The notes under the pieces were generated by a model, which did no database searches, was not told where the DNA came from, and was given only the letters and a program-made list of their open reading frames with translations. Below, piece by piece: positions 11,850 through 24,232 of a stretch of DNA of 64,000 nt. Position 1 is the stretch's first letter; each line of letters opens with the position of its first letter. Position numbers and translations under genes: made by a program. Source of the DNA: Prinia subflava (lineage: Eukaryota > Chordata > Aves > Passeriformes > Cisticolidae); NCBI RefSeq assembly GCF_021018805.1, contig NC_086259.1, forward strand, positions 11,331,501 through 11,395,500, in the 5' to 3' direction.

Positions 11850-14000
11850 GAAATTATGAGCTGGAAAAGTTCCCTCCCACTGTAAAGAATATTAATGTGA
11901 TATACCACTGCTAAAGGAATGGGAGCCGTGTATTTGTCCCTAACTGAAGATTTTACATTAATTTGAATGATTCATAATCCAAGGAAAAATAAAAACCTAT
12001 ACCAAATATATTTTAATTCCCTTTATCTCTTACAATGGACTTGTGGTGAGGCAGTGAAAGAGAAAACTTGTTAGAGGAATTCAATGTGATTATTTCACAA
12101 AAACAACACATGTCCTTCACTGAAAAGCAAAACATAGTCTGTTTGAGAGTTTCAGAGCAAAGAGACAACTCCCCTTAAAATTCTGTTTTATTTCTAATAT
12201 TGGCATGACAAACATATTTAAACATACAGAAAAAAACTCACTTTAATACCAACTTTTTGTCCATATGAAACACCCCTTACAAGACTCCCCTTTTGGTGGA
12301 GACCCTGCACAGAAAATCTCTACAGCAATTTCTTTTTCCTTGTAAAATGGATGCACATAGACAAAATTCAAGTTTTTGAGATTCTTTTTGGTAAACGTTT
12401 TGGATCTTCTGTCTGTAGAGATACTCAGATATGTTGCCTGTGCTGCTCACAGAGGTTTTCACTGACTAATATTAAAATTAAAACTATTAACATTAAAATA
12501 TTTTTCCTTTTTAAATATTATAGTATCTATTACTGAATGAATTATTATATGATATATTATTTTATTACTTATAAACAACATTCTAATTAAAAAAATGTGG
12601 AAGCAGTCAAAGTAGATTTAATGCCACTTATCCCAGAAAACACTTCTCCATCTGCTTGGTGCATTCATCACTCACTAAAAATCTAAGCACAAACAGAATC
12701 TATCAACAGGCATAGTGCAAAAATTCAGTCAGGAAAATGGGTAAAATTAAAATGGTGGAGATTGCAAGTGCTGTCATTTGGCTCATTTGAGCCCAAATAA
12801 ATATTTATTTAATTTAGAAACACAGTCCAAGAAAACTCTCAACTGCATTGACTTTTAGTTTGATTGGGAGGGTGTGGTTGTCAGTCAGTAGGAGTGTTGC
12901 TGTAAACTCTTATAAGCTTGATCTGATTGGACTTTTGAGATTGACTCTAACAGACCATAGAGTGAGACACCAGCAGTACTTTCCCATCCTTGTGCATTCC
13001 CATAATTGCAGTCTTCTATTCTCATCAAAGCTTTTTTTTTGCATAGCAAAATGGCATGACTTGGTTATTGTGAAGATCAAATAAAATGCAAGTGACAATT
13101 AAAATTTAAGTGTAAATTAATTACATGCCTGGCTATTGTCAACTGCATTAAAAGTGTGCTGAGGAATGAGGAATGATGCCATCTAATTGTGAAAAAAAAT
13201 GAAGTTATGGTCTGTGTTAAACATCAAGCCTCTGTAATGCAGGTGGCTTATCTAAAAATACTATTTTGTGGGCCTGTTCCTCTTGTGTCAGATACAAGTA
13301 TCAACACAGTTTTATACAGAAGATGATAGGTAATCTCACAGGCTGCTTTAATTTCTTATCATTGATTTTCTGTAGGGTACATGGGAAGCATCTTCAGGAT
13401 TTAGATGATTCCCATTTGCAAATATTTCTAGATAACATAGTCATATGCAATTATGGAACTAACTTCTCAGAGACAAACCCATCTTTCAGACCAGGGAAAA
13501 GACATTCATTTTCATGATATAAAGTCATGGGTAAGAGAATAAAACATCCTAAGAGGGTCTCTTGGTAGCTCTTGTCACATTTTTAGAGACTGATGCTATA
13601 AGGGTCTCATTCAAAACTCATTGATGCTGGGGCAGTTATTGCTATGCATGTCAGCAGATTTCAGAATGAAATAACTTACAATGCAAAACTTCTGAGGGAT
13701 CCTTACAGATGTGGCAATGGCAGCCTTAAAAAGGAAGTTCTTATCTGAAGCAAATTTCTGTAGTCAGCAGATTTGGTCTGGGACCAGAGGAATCCACTTT
13801 TTTAGAACTACTAAGACATGTAAACCACATTTTTTTCCCCCCTCTGGATGGTTTTATCATTATTGATACAAATATACACTCCTCTCTCAATCTTCCTTCT
13901 CTTATTTTCTTCTTGTTTCAGGCAAGTTACCATGCAGTTCTTTTGTGTATGTCACAATCAAGGTAACAGATGTCCCTGAAGCATCTTCCATGTATATCAC
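11850..14000. other. Non-coding DNA with an A+T-rich low-complexity stretch
   Basis: The sequence from about 12460 to 12600 is almost pure A+T (ATTAAAAT and TATTAT words), a low-complexity stretch with no repeat unit. No gene, element or RNA is visible in the rest. Confidence 0.6.
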
Positions 14001-14076
14001 AAAAGAAGAAAGAGAGAAAACAGAGATGAAGGAGAAAAGAAGGAGAGAGAAGAGAACAGAGAAGAGAGAGAAAGGA
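14001..14076. repeat. GA-rich polypurine tract
   Basis: Seventy-six nucleotides with only three pyrimidines (C at 14021, T at 14027, C at 14057), made of GAGA and GAAA words. Homopurine-homopyrimidine tracts can adopt triplex (H-DNA) structure and bind GAGA-type factors, but no mirror symmetry longer than a few bases is obvious. Confidence 0.85.
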
Positions 14077-17039
14077 TATATATCAAGGGCACAAGCATCT
14101 CCCTAGAAAAACAGTAGCCAGGAAAAGTAATGTGGCTCCAGAATTTTGGAAGGCTTTCTTATGTTTCAGTGGTAGCAGCACCAAATTTTATATCCTTCCA
14201 TACCAAGCTGTTGAAAGATGGGCAGGAACGTTATACACTGCTGGATGGTAAGACAGACCCCAGACCCATGGCAGTGGATTAGCTTAAAGCCATTGCTGGG
14301 ACCAGACTCTCAGGCATTTCAGCTTCTTCTGTGCTCAGGACAACCCTTATGCACGGGAGGGCTGGGTGGTGGCAAGGGAAGGCAAATGCAGCGAGCCAGA
14401 GTGGTTTGAACCTCACGAGCAACCCCTCTTCTCTGAGTGCTCGAGATTGCTGTGTCAGTGAGCATAAGCAGTTAATGGGGCTGATAAATCTTTAAGACAG
14501 AAACTGTCACAAATTATGTTTCTGCACATTCTATTAGAACAAATCCAACCTTAATCTGAATCTAGTCTACCTCAAGACCCAAGCAAGTCCCTGGGAAACC
14601 GCATCAGACAGAAAGAGAAACAATTGAAGAAACACTGTCAGCTGCAAAGAAATGCTAACCTTAGATATATTTTTCTAGAAGAAAATGTAAGGCTTAAAAG
14701 GTAGAGATCATAGATTTCTCCATACTCTAACATACTTGCACTGCAGCAAAAGGAAGTAAGTGGAGAAGATCAAGCAGAGGGTACATACCCTGAATACCTG
14801 CCAGACATCCATCCCTGTCATGATGACCTGCAACTTCAAGACTGAACATGAAAAACAAAGTTAATTGTGTCTTCTCTTAATTTCATTAAGCACCCCTAAT
14901 TCTGAAGGGGAAAAAAATGGGAACACAGTGAAGGATCTGCAAATTACCCACACAGAGGCTACTGAAATGGAACACATGCTTAGATCACAGTTCTTTTCTA
15001 CTTTTGGTGTGCCAGGATACAGCGCTCTCAGGTGCAGAATCATTTTATGTGGTTTAATTTAACAACAAGTTACAAAACTTTTTATAAATTTGTAAAGTGT
15101 AAAGATGTCCTGGTAATTGGGATTGTTTGCCAAACTCTTGGGCCAAGTCAACATCTCCTGCCAGTTAATTACTTAGTTTTTATTTCAGTTAAGAGAATAT
15201 GTTAAAAAATGTGATCAAGCTTCTATTCATTAATGAGAAGAAACAAGAAGAGTGTGAGAATCTGGCAAAGAAACCTACAAGCTTACAACCTTCAGGATTT
15301 CATGATTATTAAAAAAATGAGCATATATATTTAACTAAGATGTCAAAAATTTCAAAATTAAACTCTTGATTACATCTTAGGAGTGAGATGAGAGATTTGC
15401 CAAGGTTTAAATCTGCATTTTGATAGAAATTGGCCATATTGCAAATACTTGAACTCTAAACACTATGTCCTGCTCTGTATCAGTGCTTCATCTTAGAATA
15501 ATTGGAGGCGTGAACTTTAAAGACCAGGCTTTCCTATGCTTACTTAAGAAATCTTCTTTGATAAATGCAAAATCTGGCCCAGCTTTCTGCATCATCCTCA
15601 GAGATAAATTTTACCCCCCATCCCTCACTAACAAAGTCACCACACTGATAAACCAAAAGCTGCTCAGCAAAGCTGGTTGGGCAAAACTTTTCAATTATTC
15701 AACCCTCGACACACACAGAGCTTGTTTTAGGAGGTTCTTGCACAAATTCTGTACTCATTAATAGGATATAATTTTTCTAGCAAGTAGCAGAAGTAACAGA
15801 TTAACTTAAACATATCCTCATCCTCACAGATTTTTTTTTAAATTACAGAAATATCTGCAGACTAAAGAACTCTGTAAACAGAATTACCACCAAGCCTTAG
15901 TCATCACATATAAGAAAAAGTTTCTGAAAGTCATTTTGAGCAAGTGTCTGACCTCACATTAGTGAAAAAACAGAGCTTGAAGCACAGTTAAAGTTCACCC
16001 ATCTTCCACAGAGGCTGTAGGGAGGCTGTAAGGAGATCTGAGCCCCAGTTTCACACCTCAAGCTCTGTGCACACAGTGTTACTGCAGAGGTGTCACAGTA
16101 TGTGTCACCAGTGGTGCCCACAGTCACCAACACCAGTTGTGCAGAACAGTGCACTGGCAGCCCACTTTTCCCAGGCATTGCAGCTAAAAGCCTCTCTCAT
16201 GCATGTGAAAATAATTATATAAACCCTGCTTATTAGTGCCACATTATTCAAGAATAGCTTGGATGTGTGGGCCAAGTCTCCAGCTGAAATAAATCCTCAT
16301 AGCTTTGCTATGGGTAATGCATAGACATTAGCATAAATTAGCTGAGGATCTGGCATATCTGACTCCTTATATGTAACAGCCTTAGCTCCATGACTATTTT
16401 GATGTTTGTTTTCTGAGGGTATTGACCCTAAAACCATCTGTTTGACCATGTGCTGGGGAGTACTTGATACTGAGCCTAAGGGGACATAGAAGATGAGTAG
16501 TGGATGTGATTCACTGGAAGAGGCCAATGTGAACAGTAGGAAACTGCTCTTAAAGCAGTTCCCTCAGCAGGCTCCCCCAGCATCCTGATGGCTACACTCC
16601 CTCTCACCAGCAGGTGATGTCACAAGCTCTCTCACACACAAAAATAAAAACCATGTTTCTTTTTTCCAAAAATGTCACCAGCAACACACAATGTAAAATT
16701 TTAGTACCCTCGGGAATTTTATGGATGGATACAAACTTCTCAAACCACCAGCGTGCTTTAGGAGCTGACCCACAGTCTGAACACAGGATCACATCACAGA
16801 GCTGTGTGAGCCAGACCCCTTTTGGGTGAAATCAAACCAGAAGATTCCTCACAGCACCACCCCTAATGCCCTCCAGCCCAAGGGCACTCAGTCCACAGGA
16901 CAAGCAAGAGTCCCCAGAAATTACACAGCATGGACTTGGTGTCCACAGCTCCAGCTGCTGTGCTCTATAAATCCACAACCTGCTTCACATTACCTGCAAA
17001 TATATGCATCACCCCAGAAAAAGTAAATGCCAAGTTATA
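14077..17039. other. Non-coding DNA
   Basis: No gene, element or RNA is recognisable. One small local duplication occurs: GAGGCTGTAGG at 16011-16021 is followed at once by GAGGCTGTAAG. Open frames of 60-98 codons are scattered and overlapping, without domains. Confidence 0.6.
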
Positions 17040-17440
17040 GTTCAACTCAATCCGAGACACCTTTTGCAAACAAATACATGAAAAGAACAAAGTGTGTAAA
17101 CTGGCTTTTGTACATATGAGAATTGTGCCTTTCCTACAAATAAATTGATGTTAGTATTTGAAGCCTATTGTGTATAATTAAAAATGTCTAATTCACCCCA
17201 GACAAGGTTGTCTCAGTGAAAGCCTGTCACCTTCTATATGGGAAAGACATGCATTATGTATTTTTGCACTGGCTTATCTTTGTTATGCATGAGGCATGTT
17301 TTGGCAATATATAGGAAACATGCATTCAGTTTCTGTGATTTAGAGTTGCTACAATTAGCAGAAGTTAATTTTTGACAGCAATTTCCCAAAAAAGCAACAA
17401 GGAGAATTTGAGAATAAGCATCCTTGATACAACAAAAACA
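17040..17440. promoter_or_regulatory. Candidate enhancer-like patch with SOX-POU and GATA-type motifs
   Basis: This A+T-rich patch has a varied, non-repetitive texture dense in transcription-factor words. CTTATCT (GATA site, minus orientation) lies at 17273-17279. CTTTGTTATGCA at 17278-17289 matches the first 12 bases of the SOX2-OCT4 composite consensus with no spacer. Further ATGCAT / CATGCAT words lie at about 17248-17254 and 17320-17326. Similar motif clusters occur in vertebrate developmental enhancers. I have no conservation data, and motif matches in 64 kb can arise by chance. Confidence 0.25.
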
Positions 17441-20400
17441 AAGGTGTTTCTTATGCTCGTCTGTTAAGAGAAAAATCTATCACAATTCCTTGCTAAAATG
17501 TGTAGGTGAAGAATTTGTATTTTTAGAATTCAACTTTGAAAGAGCAAGTAGCTTGTTAAAAATTACACTAATTAAACATGAATTTATAAACAGCTTCTAG
17601 TTCAAAATTGGTACTGAAGGAGATAGAAATGAGTTAATTGGATATATAAGCACTTTTGTGCTATTATTGACAGAAATGAATAAAATGTGAAAAGGGGATC
17701 TGTATAGAAATGGACATAAAGTGTACAGGATACAGCACTAGTCTGAAAATCTGGTTTCATGGTGCAATTTTAGCCAGGCCTTCCATTTAATGGAGCAGGC
17801 ACTGATCCAGTGCACCAAGTTGCAGGTTATTATTCTAGTTAGATGGCTATGAAGGCCCAAAAGTGACATGAGATAAGATAATCAAGTCTTTTTCCTTAAG
17901 GCACATAAAGGTCACAAAATAACATTTAATTACCCACTCTTGTAACATTTATAAAGGAGCAAATCAGAATTACTCCAGAGTGAATATCTAGGAATCAACA
18001 ATGAATCAAAACATAAATGGCAATTATTTAGTGTATCTGAACAAAAAACAAAATAACTTTCTGCCAGAGGAAATCAATTCCCCTTCCACATACCCCAACT
18101 GGCCTTGGTATTTTGCAAAAATACTGCTGCAACCAGTTTGCTGCATTTTAACATGATTTAAAAGACACCTAAACACAAAACAACAAAACAGAAACAAACA
18201 CAGCAAAACAAAAAAAAAGAAATTGAGTTTTCACTAACTAAGCAACTTTTCCCTACTTTTTACTGATTTTCATGTAAGGTTTAAGTTAAATTTGGGCTGA
18301 GCATTCATTTTAATTTTATGCTCTGTGAAGTGAGAAAAAGAAGCCCTGTCTGAGACTGAACCCTGCCAGTGGTGTCCACTTCTCTATCTACCCCAAAAAA
18401 GTCTTCAGTAACACCATTTGAGGCAGCCTCCTGTGCTGGAAATTAGTTTATATAAATGCTGCATGCAGTAAAGACCTTTTTCAGTTGTGTGAGTTGAGGA
18501 ACACATCTCTGTCATTTCCACTGCCCTAAGTGAGGAACAAAGATCCCAACACCAAACACCCCCAGCCTTCAACACTCTGAGTGGGGATGGATGCACAGAG
18601 CTCAGCAGGTCACAGATCATCACCTGCTGGGACCCTCCTGGTGGAGACTGAGCTGTGTCACCTCATGGCTAATGCCAATGAAATGTCACAGCCTCAACCC
18701 TACCTCTATCTATACACCCTGAGATGTGTAAGAAACTCTTATGACTGACTACTTAGTATTTTTCAGTCTTTAAGAGTTTCTCTTCTCTTCCTTCAATGTG
18801 CACCTGCAAGTTCCTAAGTCCTCTGTGTCCTTGTGGGTTGGCTATACCAATAACCCTGAAAGACATGAGCAATGTTTGGTATCAGTTTGTTTCATTTCTA
18901 ACCACGTTATGCTTCTGAGGCTCGACAAGAGATGCAAAGTCCAACAATTTAGACTCTATAGCTGCTCACAGTGGTTTGCAGTTCTACTGCTAGAAGAAAT
19001 ACTAAGAATTGAGAAGGTATCTGCAATGTGAACATCGGGCAGAAGGAAATGGCTGTGATGAAGCTGTTTCAAGTGAGGCTATCAGTTCTCAGACAGCTGA
19101 CATCAAAGCACTGAGGTTACCAAAAAACCTGAACCAAAGAGCCTTATCTGATTCCAGAGAGCTGCACATTGGCAGCCACAACCTTCATTCTTCTTCAGTT
19201 ATCACAGAACCTTTTATGTTTATTTAGTGGTGAGCATTTAAAACAACAGATACTGGAAATATTTGTTCCCCACATCACATAAGTATCTTAGCACCTGAGG
19301 AAGAAGGGAGTCATTGAAACAGTATAGACAAAGCAAAAACACATTTGGGAAAAAATATCAACATGGGAGCTTCTTTTGGAATAGCGAGAGAGTTTTATAA
19401 TTCTCTGTTCTCGAACCATCTCCCTGTTGCCATTTCCTTACTAATTCTGATCAGTTCCTAACACACAGCCCTCATCAAAATGAAGAGCCAAGCATTCTTA
19501 TCTACAGGCAGACCAGACTGTCTGGAAAATAGCCATAAGACAGGAGTGATCACTGAGTGATGACAGCTTAATTCACAGCTAAGGTGCTATTAAAACAGCT
19601 TCCAGTGTTTCTAAAGATGTTCCAAAAATCAACTGTCATAACCCCCACCATGATACCTGGTCATGACAGTAAGAAAATGACCACATAATCCCTGTACTCC
19701 TCCTTTAAACATGGAGGATTAGCAGATCATGTATTTCTGTAAATCTTCATTGTACCAGACAGTTAGAAGTCATGATAAGAAAGAACCATGCTCGTAGTCA
19801 TGACTAATAAAGCAGAGCTTGTCACTCCTTTTGAGGTCACTAGAGCTGGATTAAGCCTATCTAACTTCCTTATAAAAACATATAGGATAGATTTTAAAAT
19901 GTAAACGACCACTTCAGATTGTGTAAAGTTAACTGAAGAAGTACCAAAAATGCATTTATTATCACAATAATACTGCTATTTAAGTGTTGCTGCCATTGAA
20001 GCAAGATCCATCTCCTATAACAGCACAGGGAGAAGCCTGGACTACAGGACTAAGCAGTAAAAACATCTGATTAAATGGACTATACACCTCCTGAAAGAAA
20101 ATATACTTGGCTTTTTCATAATTTATTGTTTCATCATGTGGCTCTGCCTGAGGGGTAGAAAGTTCAACCACAGATGAATAAAACAGAAAGCTCTAAGCTC
20201 ACGTGTGGACATCCCTGATGTTCTGAGCAACGGCAGCTCTGTCTGTAAAAGTTCTGGGGTGTCAAGCCCAAAGGGCTGAGCTCTGTTTAATTCTCTCCAG
20301 TTTACAAGCTCCTCCAGGTGCTTTGAGAACACCTACAAGCTGCACCAAGGGAACTTCTGTCTGTGAACCAGGAACATTTTCTATGAATTAAAAAAATGTA

Positions 20401-21356
20401 TTCAGATGTCACTACCAGCTTCTGGAAGACAGAATCCCAAGCAAACAAATCCCAGCTCCCCAGGGACTGGGGTTGATTCTTGGCAAGGCAGAATCAGAGA
20501 GAGACCATGTCATCAGAAACATCTGCACAAACCCAGTGAGTGGCATCTGCTGCTGAAAGCTGAGAGTGCTCAGAGCAGCACTGCTACTTTCCTCCTCCCT
20601 AGCCCAACCAAGCAAAGGATTGCTCCACAGAGCTGTGGGTTAAGCTGAGGAACTCTCCTCAGAACTGTTGAATGAGGAGCTGGGCACCACTGTTAGCTCC
20701 CTGCAGCACCAAGACCTGTGCTTTAATCTTCTAACAGGCTCCAGGCAAGGTCAGTTTTTAATCCTGAGAACAAGACATCACACAGCTGATTGGAAAAACC
20801 TTTCTAGAATTGCATCAATTCAAAAAGAGTTTTCCAACACTTAGCCATAGTTAAAAGAATAGTAGCTATAACTGATTTGGAGAGGTTAAAAGGATAAATC
20901 ACCTAGGATGTTGGGGAAGATAAAGCCAGTAAAGTGAATAAATGTTCTGGGTGTGGAAGGAGACAGGCTGGTTTTATCAGCCAACAGCATGGAGCCTCAG
21001 ACCTAAGGCTATTAGGATTAACGTTGCTCTGTCCTTTAAAAACCCTCTAATGTATTCAGTGAAATGAAAGAGGAAGAATGTGCCTGAAGTGAGGGAATGT
21101 CATGACGGCCCTGGTCTGAGAGCGCTGGAAATGCTGGAATCTTTCAGTCTGGCAGCATGAAAGTCAGGAGGCAGAGAGACTGTAAATGGTCTGGAGAAAC
21201 ACTCTTGACACTGCTCTGCTTTTTAAAATTACTCTAGTCTGAGTAGTTGGTTGTTCAGGTACAGAATTTTTGTCTCCAGAGATTAGTTTTGCCATTATCA
21301 CCAAAATCAGCAGAAAATTTTGTAGACGGGAGTGTTGAAAGGGCTACGTAAGAGAA

Positions 21357-21358
<2 letters not shown>
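17441..21358. other. Non-coding DNA
   Basis: No gene, element or RNA is recognisable. Two stretches keep isolated CpGs in otherwise CpG-free sequence (19380-19430 and 21000-21140), which can mark old functional non-coding sequence, but this is weak evidence. Confidence 0.6.
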
Positions 21359-21400
<42 letters not shown>

Positions 21401-21415
21401 TTATTATTATTATTT
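21359..21415. repeat. (TTA)n microsatellite
   Basis: About 18 TTA units over 57 nt, with one interruption of extra T near 21390. The array is long enough to be polymorphic. Confidence 0.93.
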
Positions 21416-22212
21416 ATTTTTGGATGTGCAGGTATAAAATATTAAAACACCAAATGTGTGATATGTTTCTATTCTATTGACAAAAGGAAAGCACTTGCTT
21501 TCTGTCTTGAATACAGGGCAAAAATTCCAGCACACAACCTTTAGGAAAAAGAACTACATTTGTAGGAGATGGAGAGCCAAGGCTGGTACTTCCCTTTGGT
21601 CCTGGGAAAAATATCCTTTAAAATATGATCATTTTGAGCCTCCATATATCAGGAAATTCACTAATCACTTCTGTGTGCAAGTAGCTCAGCATGAAAAAAA
21701 TACTATTACTCCCTTCCATAGCTTTAGCAAGACAGGTATCAGCATGGCATATTCATATACCCCTCTGTGGATTTATATGTAAATATGCAAACATCTCCTT
21801 GAAGGTCTCTTATTTTCTAAAAAATCCTTTTGGCAATTTGCTATTAAAGCTGCATCCGTACATATAATATTAGGTTGCCCTTTGGTCTTCACAGAAAAAA
21901 GAAGCTGTCATAAAGCTATCTTCCTTTTTCCAGAGGCTTACACAAAGCAGCAATGCTTTCAGGGGTAACAATATTCCTTTTAAAGCGACTTCTACAGATA
22001 GTAGCTACTTTTTTCACAAGTAGCTTATACAGTGATTAAAATGGGCTCTTTATGAAGAAAGACGCTGTGTAATAAAAATACCATTCCTAATCTGAAAATC
22101 TAAGAGACACTGGATGAGCCAGTTACATGTTTTGGGGTTTTGCTGCCAGGAAAAAGCACTCCCACTCATCTCCTGGACCACTTAGGATGATTTGGAAGAC
22201 TAGTCATTATTT

Positions 22213-22214
<2 letters not shown>
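21416..22214. other. Non-coding DNA between two simple repeats
   Basis: A 101-codon open frame at 21477-21782 has no domain. Nothing else is visible. Confidence 0.6.

Positions 22215-22262
<48 letters not shown>
22215..22262. repeat. T48 homopolymer
   Basis: Forty-eight consecutive T, flanked on both sides by CC (TTCC before, CCTCC after). I looked for a retrocopy in minus orientation, whose body would lie to the right, and found no poly(A) signal, no recognisable gene body and no clear target-site duplication. The exact length should be treated with caution, since homopolymers of this size are often mis-sized in assemblies. Confidence 0.95.
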
Positions 22263-24202
22263 CCTCCTATTAGATCTAGTAGAGCTCCATCTTGGCATGT
22301 ACAATTCCCCCTGGGTAAGCAGAGAAAGAAGCAATTAAGTACAAAATGCTAACAAGATGTCTGAGTGACTCAACTGTGTTTCTAAAGTGTCTGTGGGTTT
22401 TTGTACACCTAAAAATCATTTCTAGGTCAGAGAAAAATAAAAGTTAGGGTAAACCAAGAAAAAAGTGTCGTATTAGGATATTTATATAAACTGTCATTCT
22501 TGTGTTTTCCCCAAACCTCATGTGCTCTAAGCTATCAATCAACAGCCTCCACAATCAGACTTTGAGTCCTGATGGAGTAGGAAGATGTCATCCAGGGAGG
22601 AAAACATGTGGAAAATCTGTTAGCCATGTGTGTCATTACTGATGTCAACATTTAAGTAAATATGCAAGAACTACCTAAGGTTCCTGGAGATCTACTGCAA
22701 GAGAAATAACTGAGAGCTTTACCAGATTAAATGGTGCCATGTTTATCTCAATCTTTTCTCCAGTTACTGGGTTTTACATGTCTGTAGCACAGGTGTGCTT
22801 TCTAGGAGCAATTTGAAAGCTGCTTTGGCAAAGAATTCCAGAGCAATTTGTTAAATTGATGGAAGTTTTCAGCTTTAATTACTCCCAAAAAGACCTGAGA
22901 ATAAACATGTATTCTAAGTATTTTCTGAATGTAATTAATATTAAGTGTCAAAAGCAGCATTCTGAGTCTTGAGATTCCCAGAGCAGTTTCAGAAAATGAG
23001 AGTTACAAAATGCAGATGACATCAGCAGTGATGTGGTATTCAGATCACAGGGAGATTACAGGAATTTTACAAGGAGGAAGAGGGATCAGCCACTTTTTCA
23101 TCAAAATATTACTCAAATACTGATGAAGGCATATTCTAGTAAGAATTAGGATTAAACTTTCAAAGATTCCACTCATTCACAGCCACATACAAGACAGCAA
23201 TGAATGCTGTAGGATACACATTAAAAAGGAGAGATTAGAAATGCAGAAAATTTGGATTAAACAAGCACGATGTCCAAAGCTCAGAAGCAAGGCGCCCTAC
23301 ACAAAAGCTTATTGCAGGCTGCACACATCTCTGTTATGGTGAAACCCAAAGGCACTGTCACTAACTTTTTAAAAAGCAAACAGAGTCCTGAGCAACCTCC
23401 AATTTTAAGCCACTAAATCTCAGTAATAGTTTTTAAGGAGAGTTCAAAAGCAAAACAGGGAAGTCAAAGTCCAAACGTATCACAATGGCAGATCAAAGTG
23501 TGAAAAGGGATTAATGGCATCTTTAGCAAATGAAGTTTAAAATTCTAGTGTATTAGGGAAGGTCTTTTTTTGAAATGGTAATAGGCTATACCTGAGCTGA
23601 AAAGACAATTAAGATAGTGTTAATTTTTTTTATGGTATCTGGCAGTAATATTTTTATCCTGTTAATTATACAGGAGACAGCAAATGTACATAATATGATA
23701 GCTCCATGCTGAGATGACATGCCTGCTGCCTAGTTAAGTGGCTACATTTATCCTATAATTAGCTTGCAGGAATGTGATTTGCATTGCATACCTAAGAGTA
23801 TATATAATGTCAACTGTGCCACAAAAGCCTAGACTGGAAACTGACACTCTCTTAGCTTTGACCTCCGGATAAAACAAGGCGATGCCTCTCCTGACCTCCT
23901 GCTCTTTGTATTCAACCACACACAAGAAATGCATTGAAGTAATGCTAGCTGTATGACAAATTCAAAATGTACAGAAATTTAAAGTCAGGGCAGAGAATCA
24001 GTGCTGATGTTTCAGCCTGAACTCATCCCTTTCCAGGGAATGGGGATAATGATGGTTAAAAGGCAGCATCTGTGGTTTATTTGTATTAACTTTGAGAATA
24101 TTTTCTCTTGCAGGTAGAATTGCAGGAGCATTTCCTGGATATATATTTAACTGGCACAGGAAGTACATAGCTTTTCTAGGCAACTACATATATAAAAATC
24201 TG
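22263..24202. other. Non-coding DNA
   Basis: No gene, element or RNA is recognisable. Composition is A+T-rich and CpG-poor throughout. Confidence 0.6.
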
Positions 24203-24232
24203 TTCAAACTATGTTCAAATTCAAACTATGTT
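24203..24232. repeat. Local 17-bp tandem duplication
   Basis: TTCAAACTATGTT occurs at 24203-24215 and again at 24220-24232, a 17-bp offset, consistent with a small replication-slippage duplication. Confidence 0.85.

Noticed and set aside
22215..22262. Poly(T) as the tail of a processed pseudogene in minus orientation
   Set aside because: No gene body, no AATAAA next to it and no target-site duplication could be seen.
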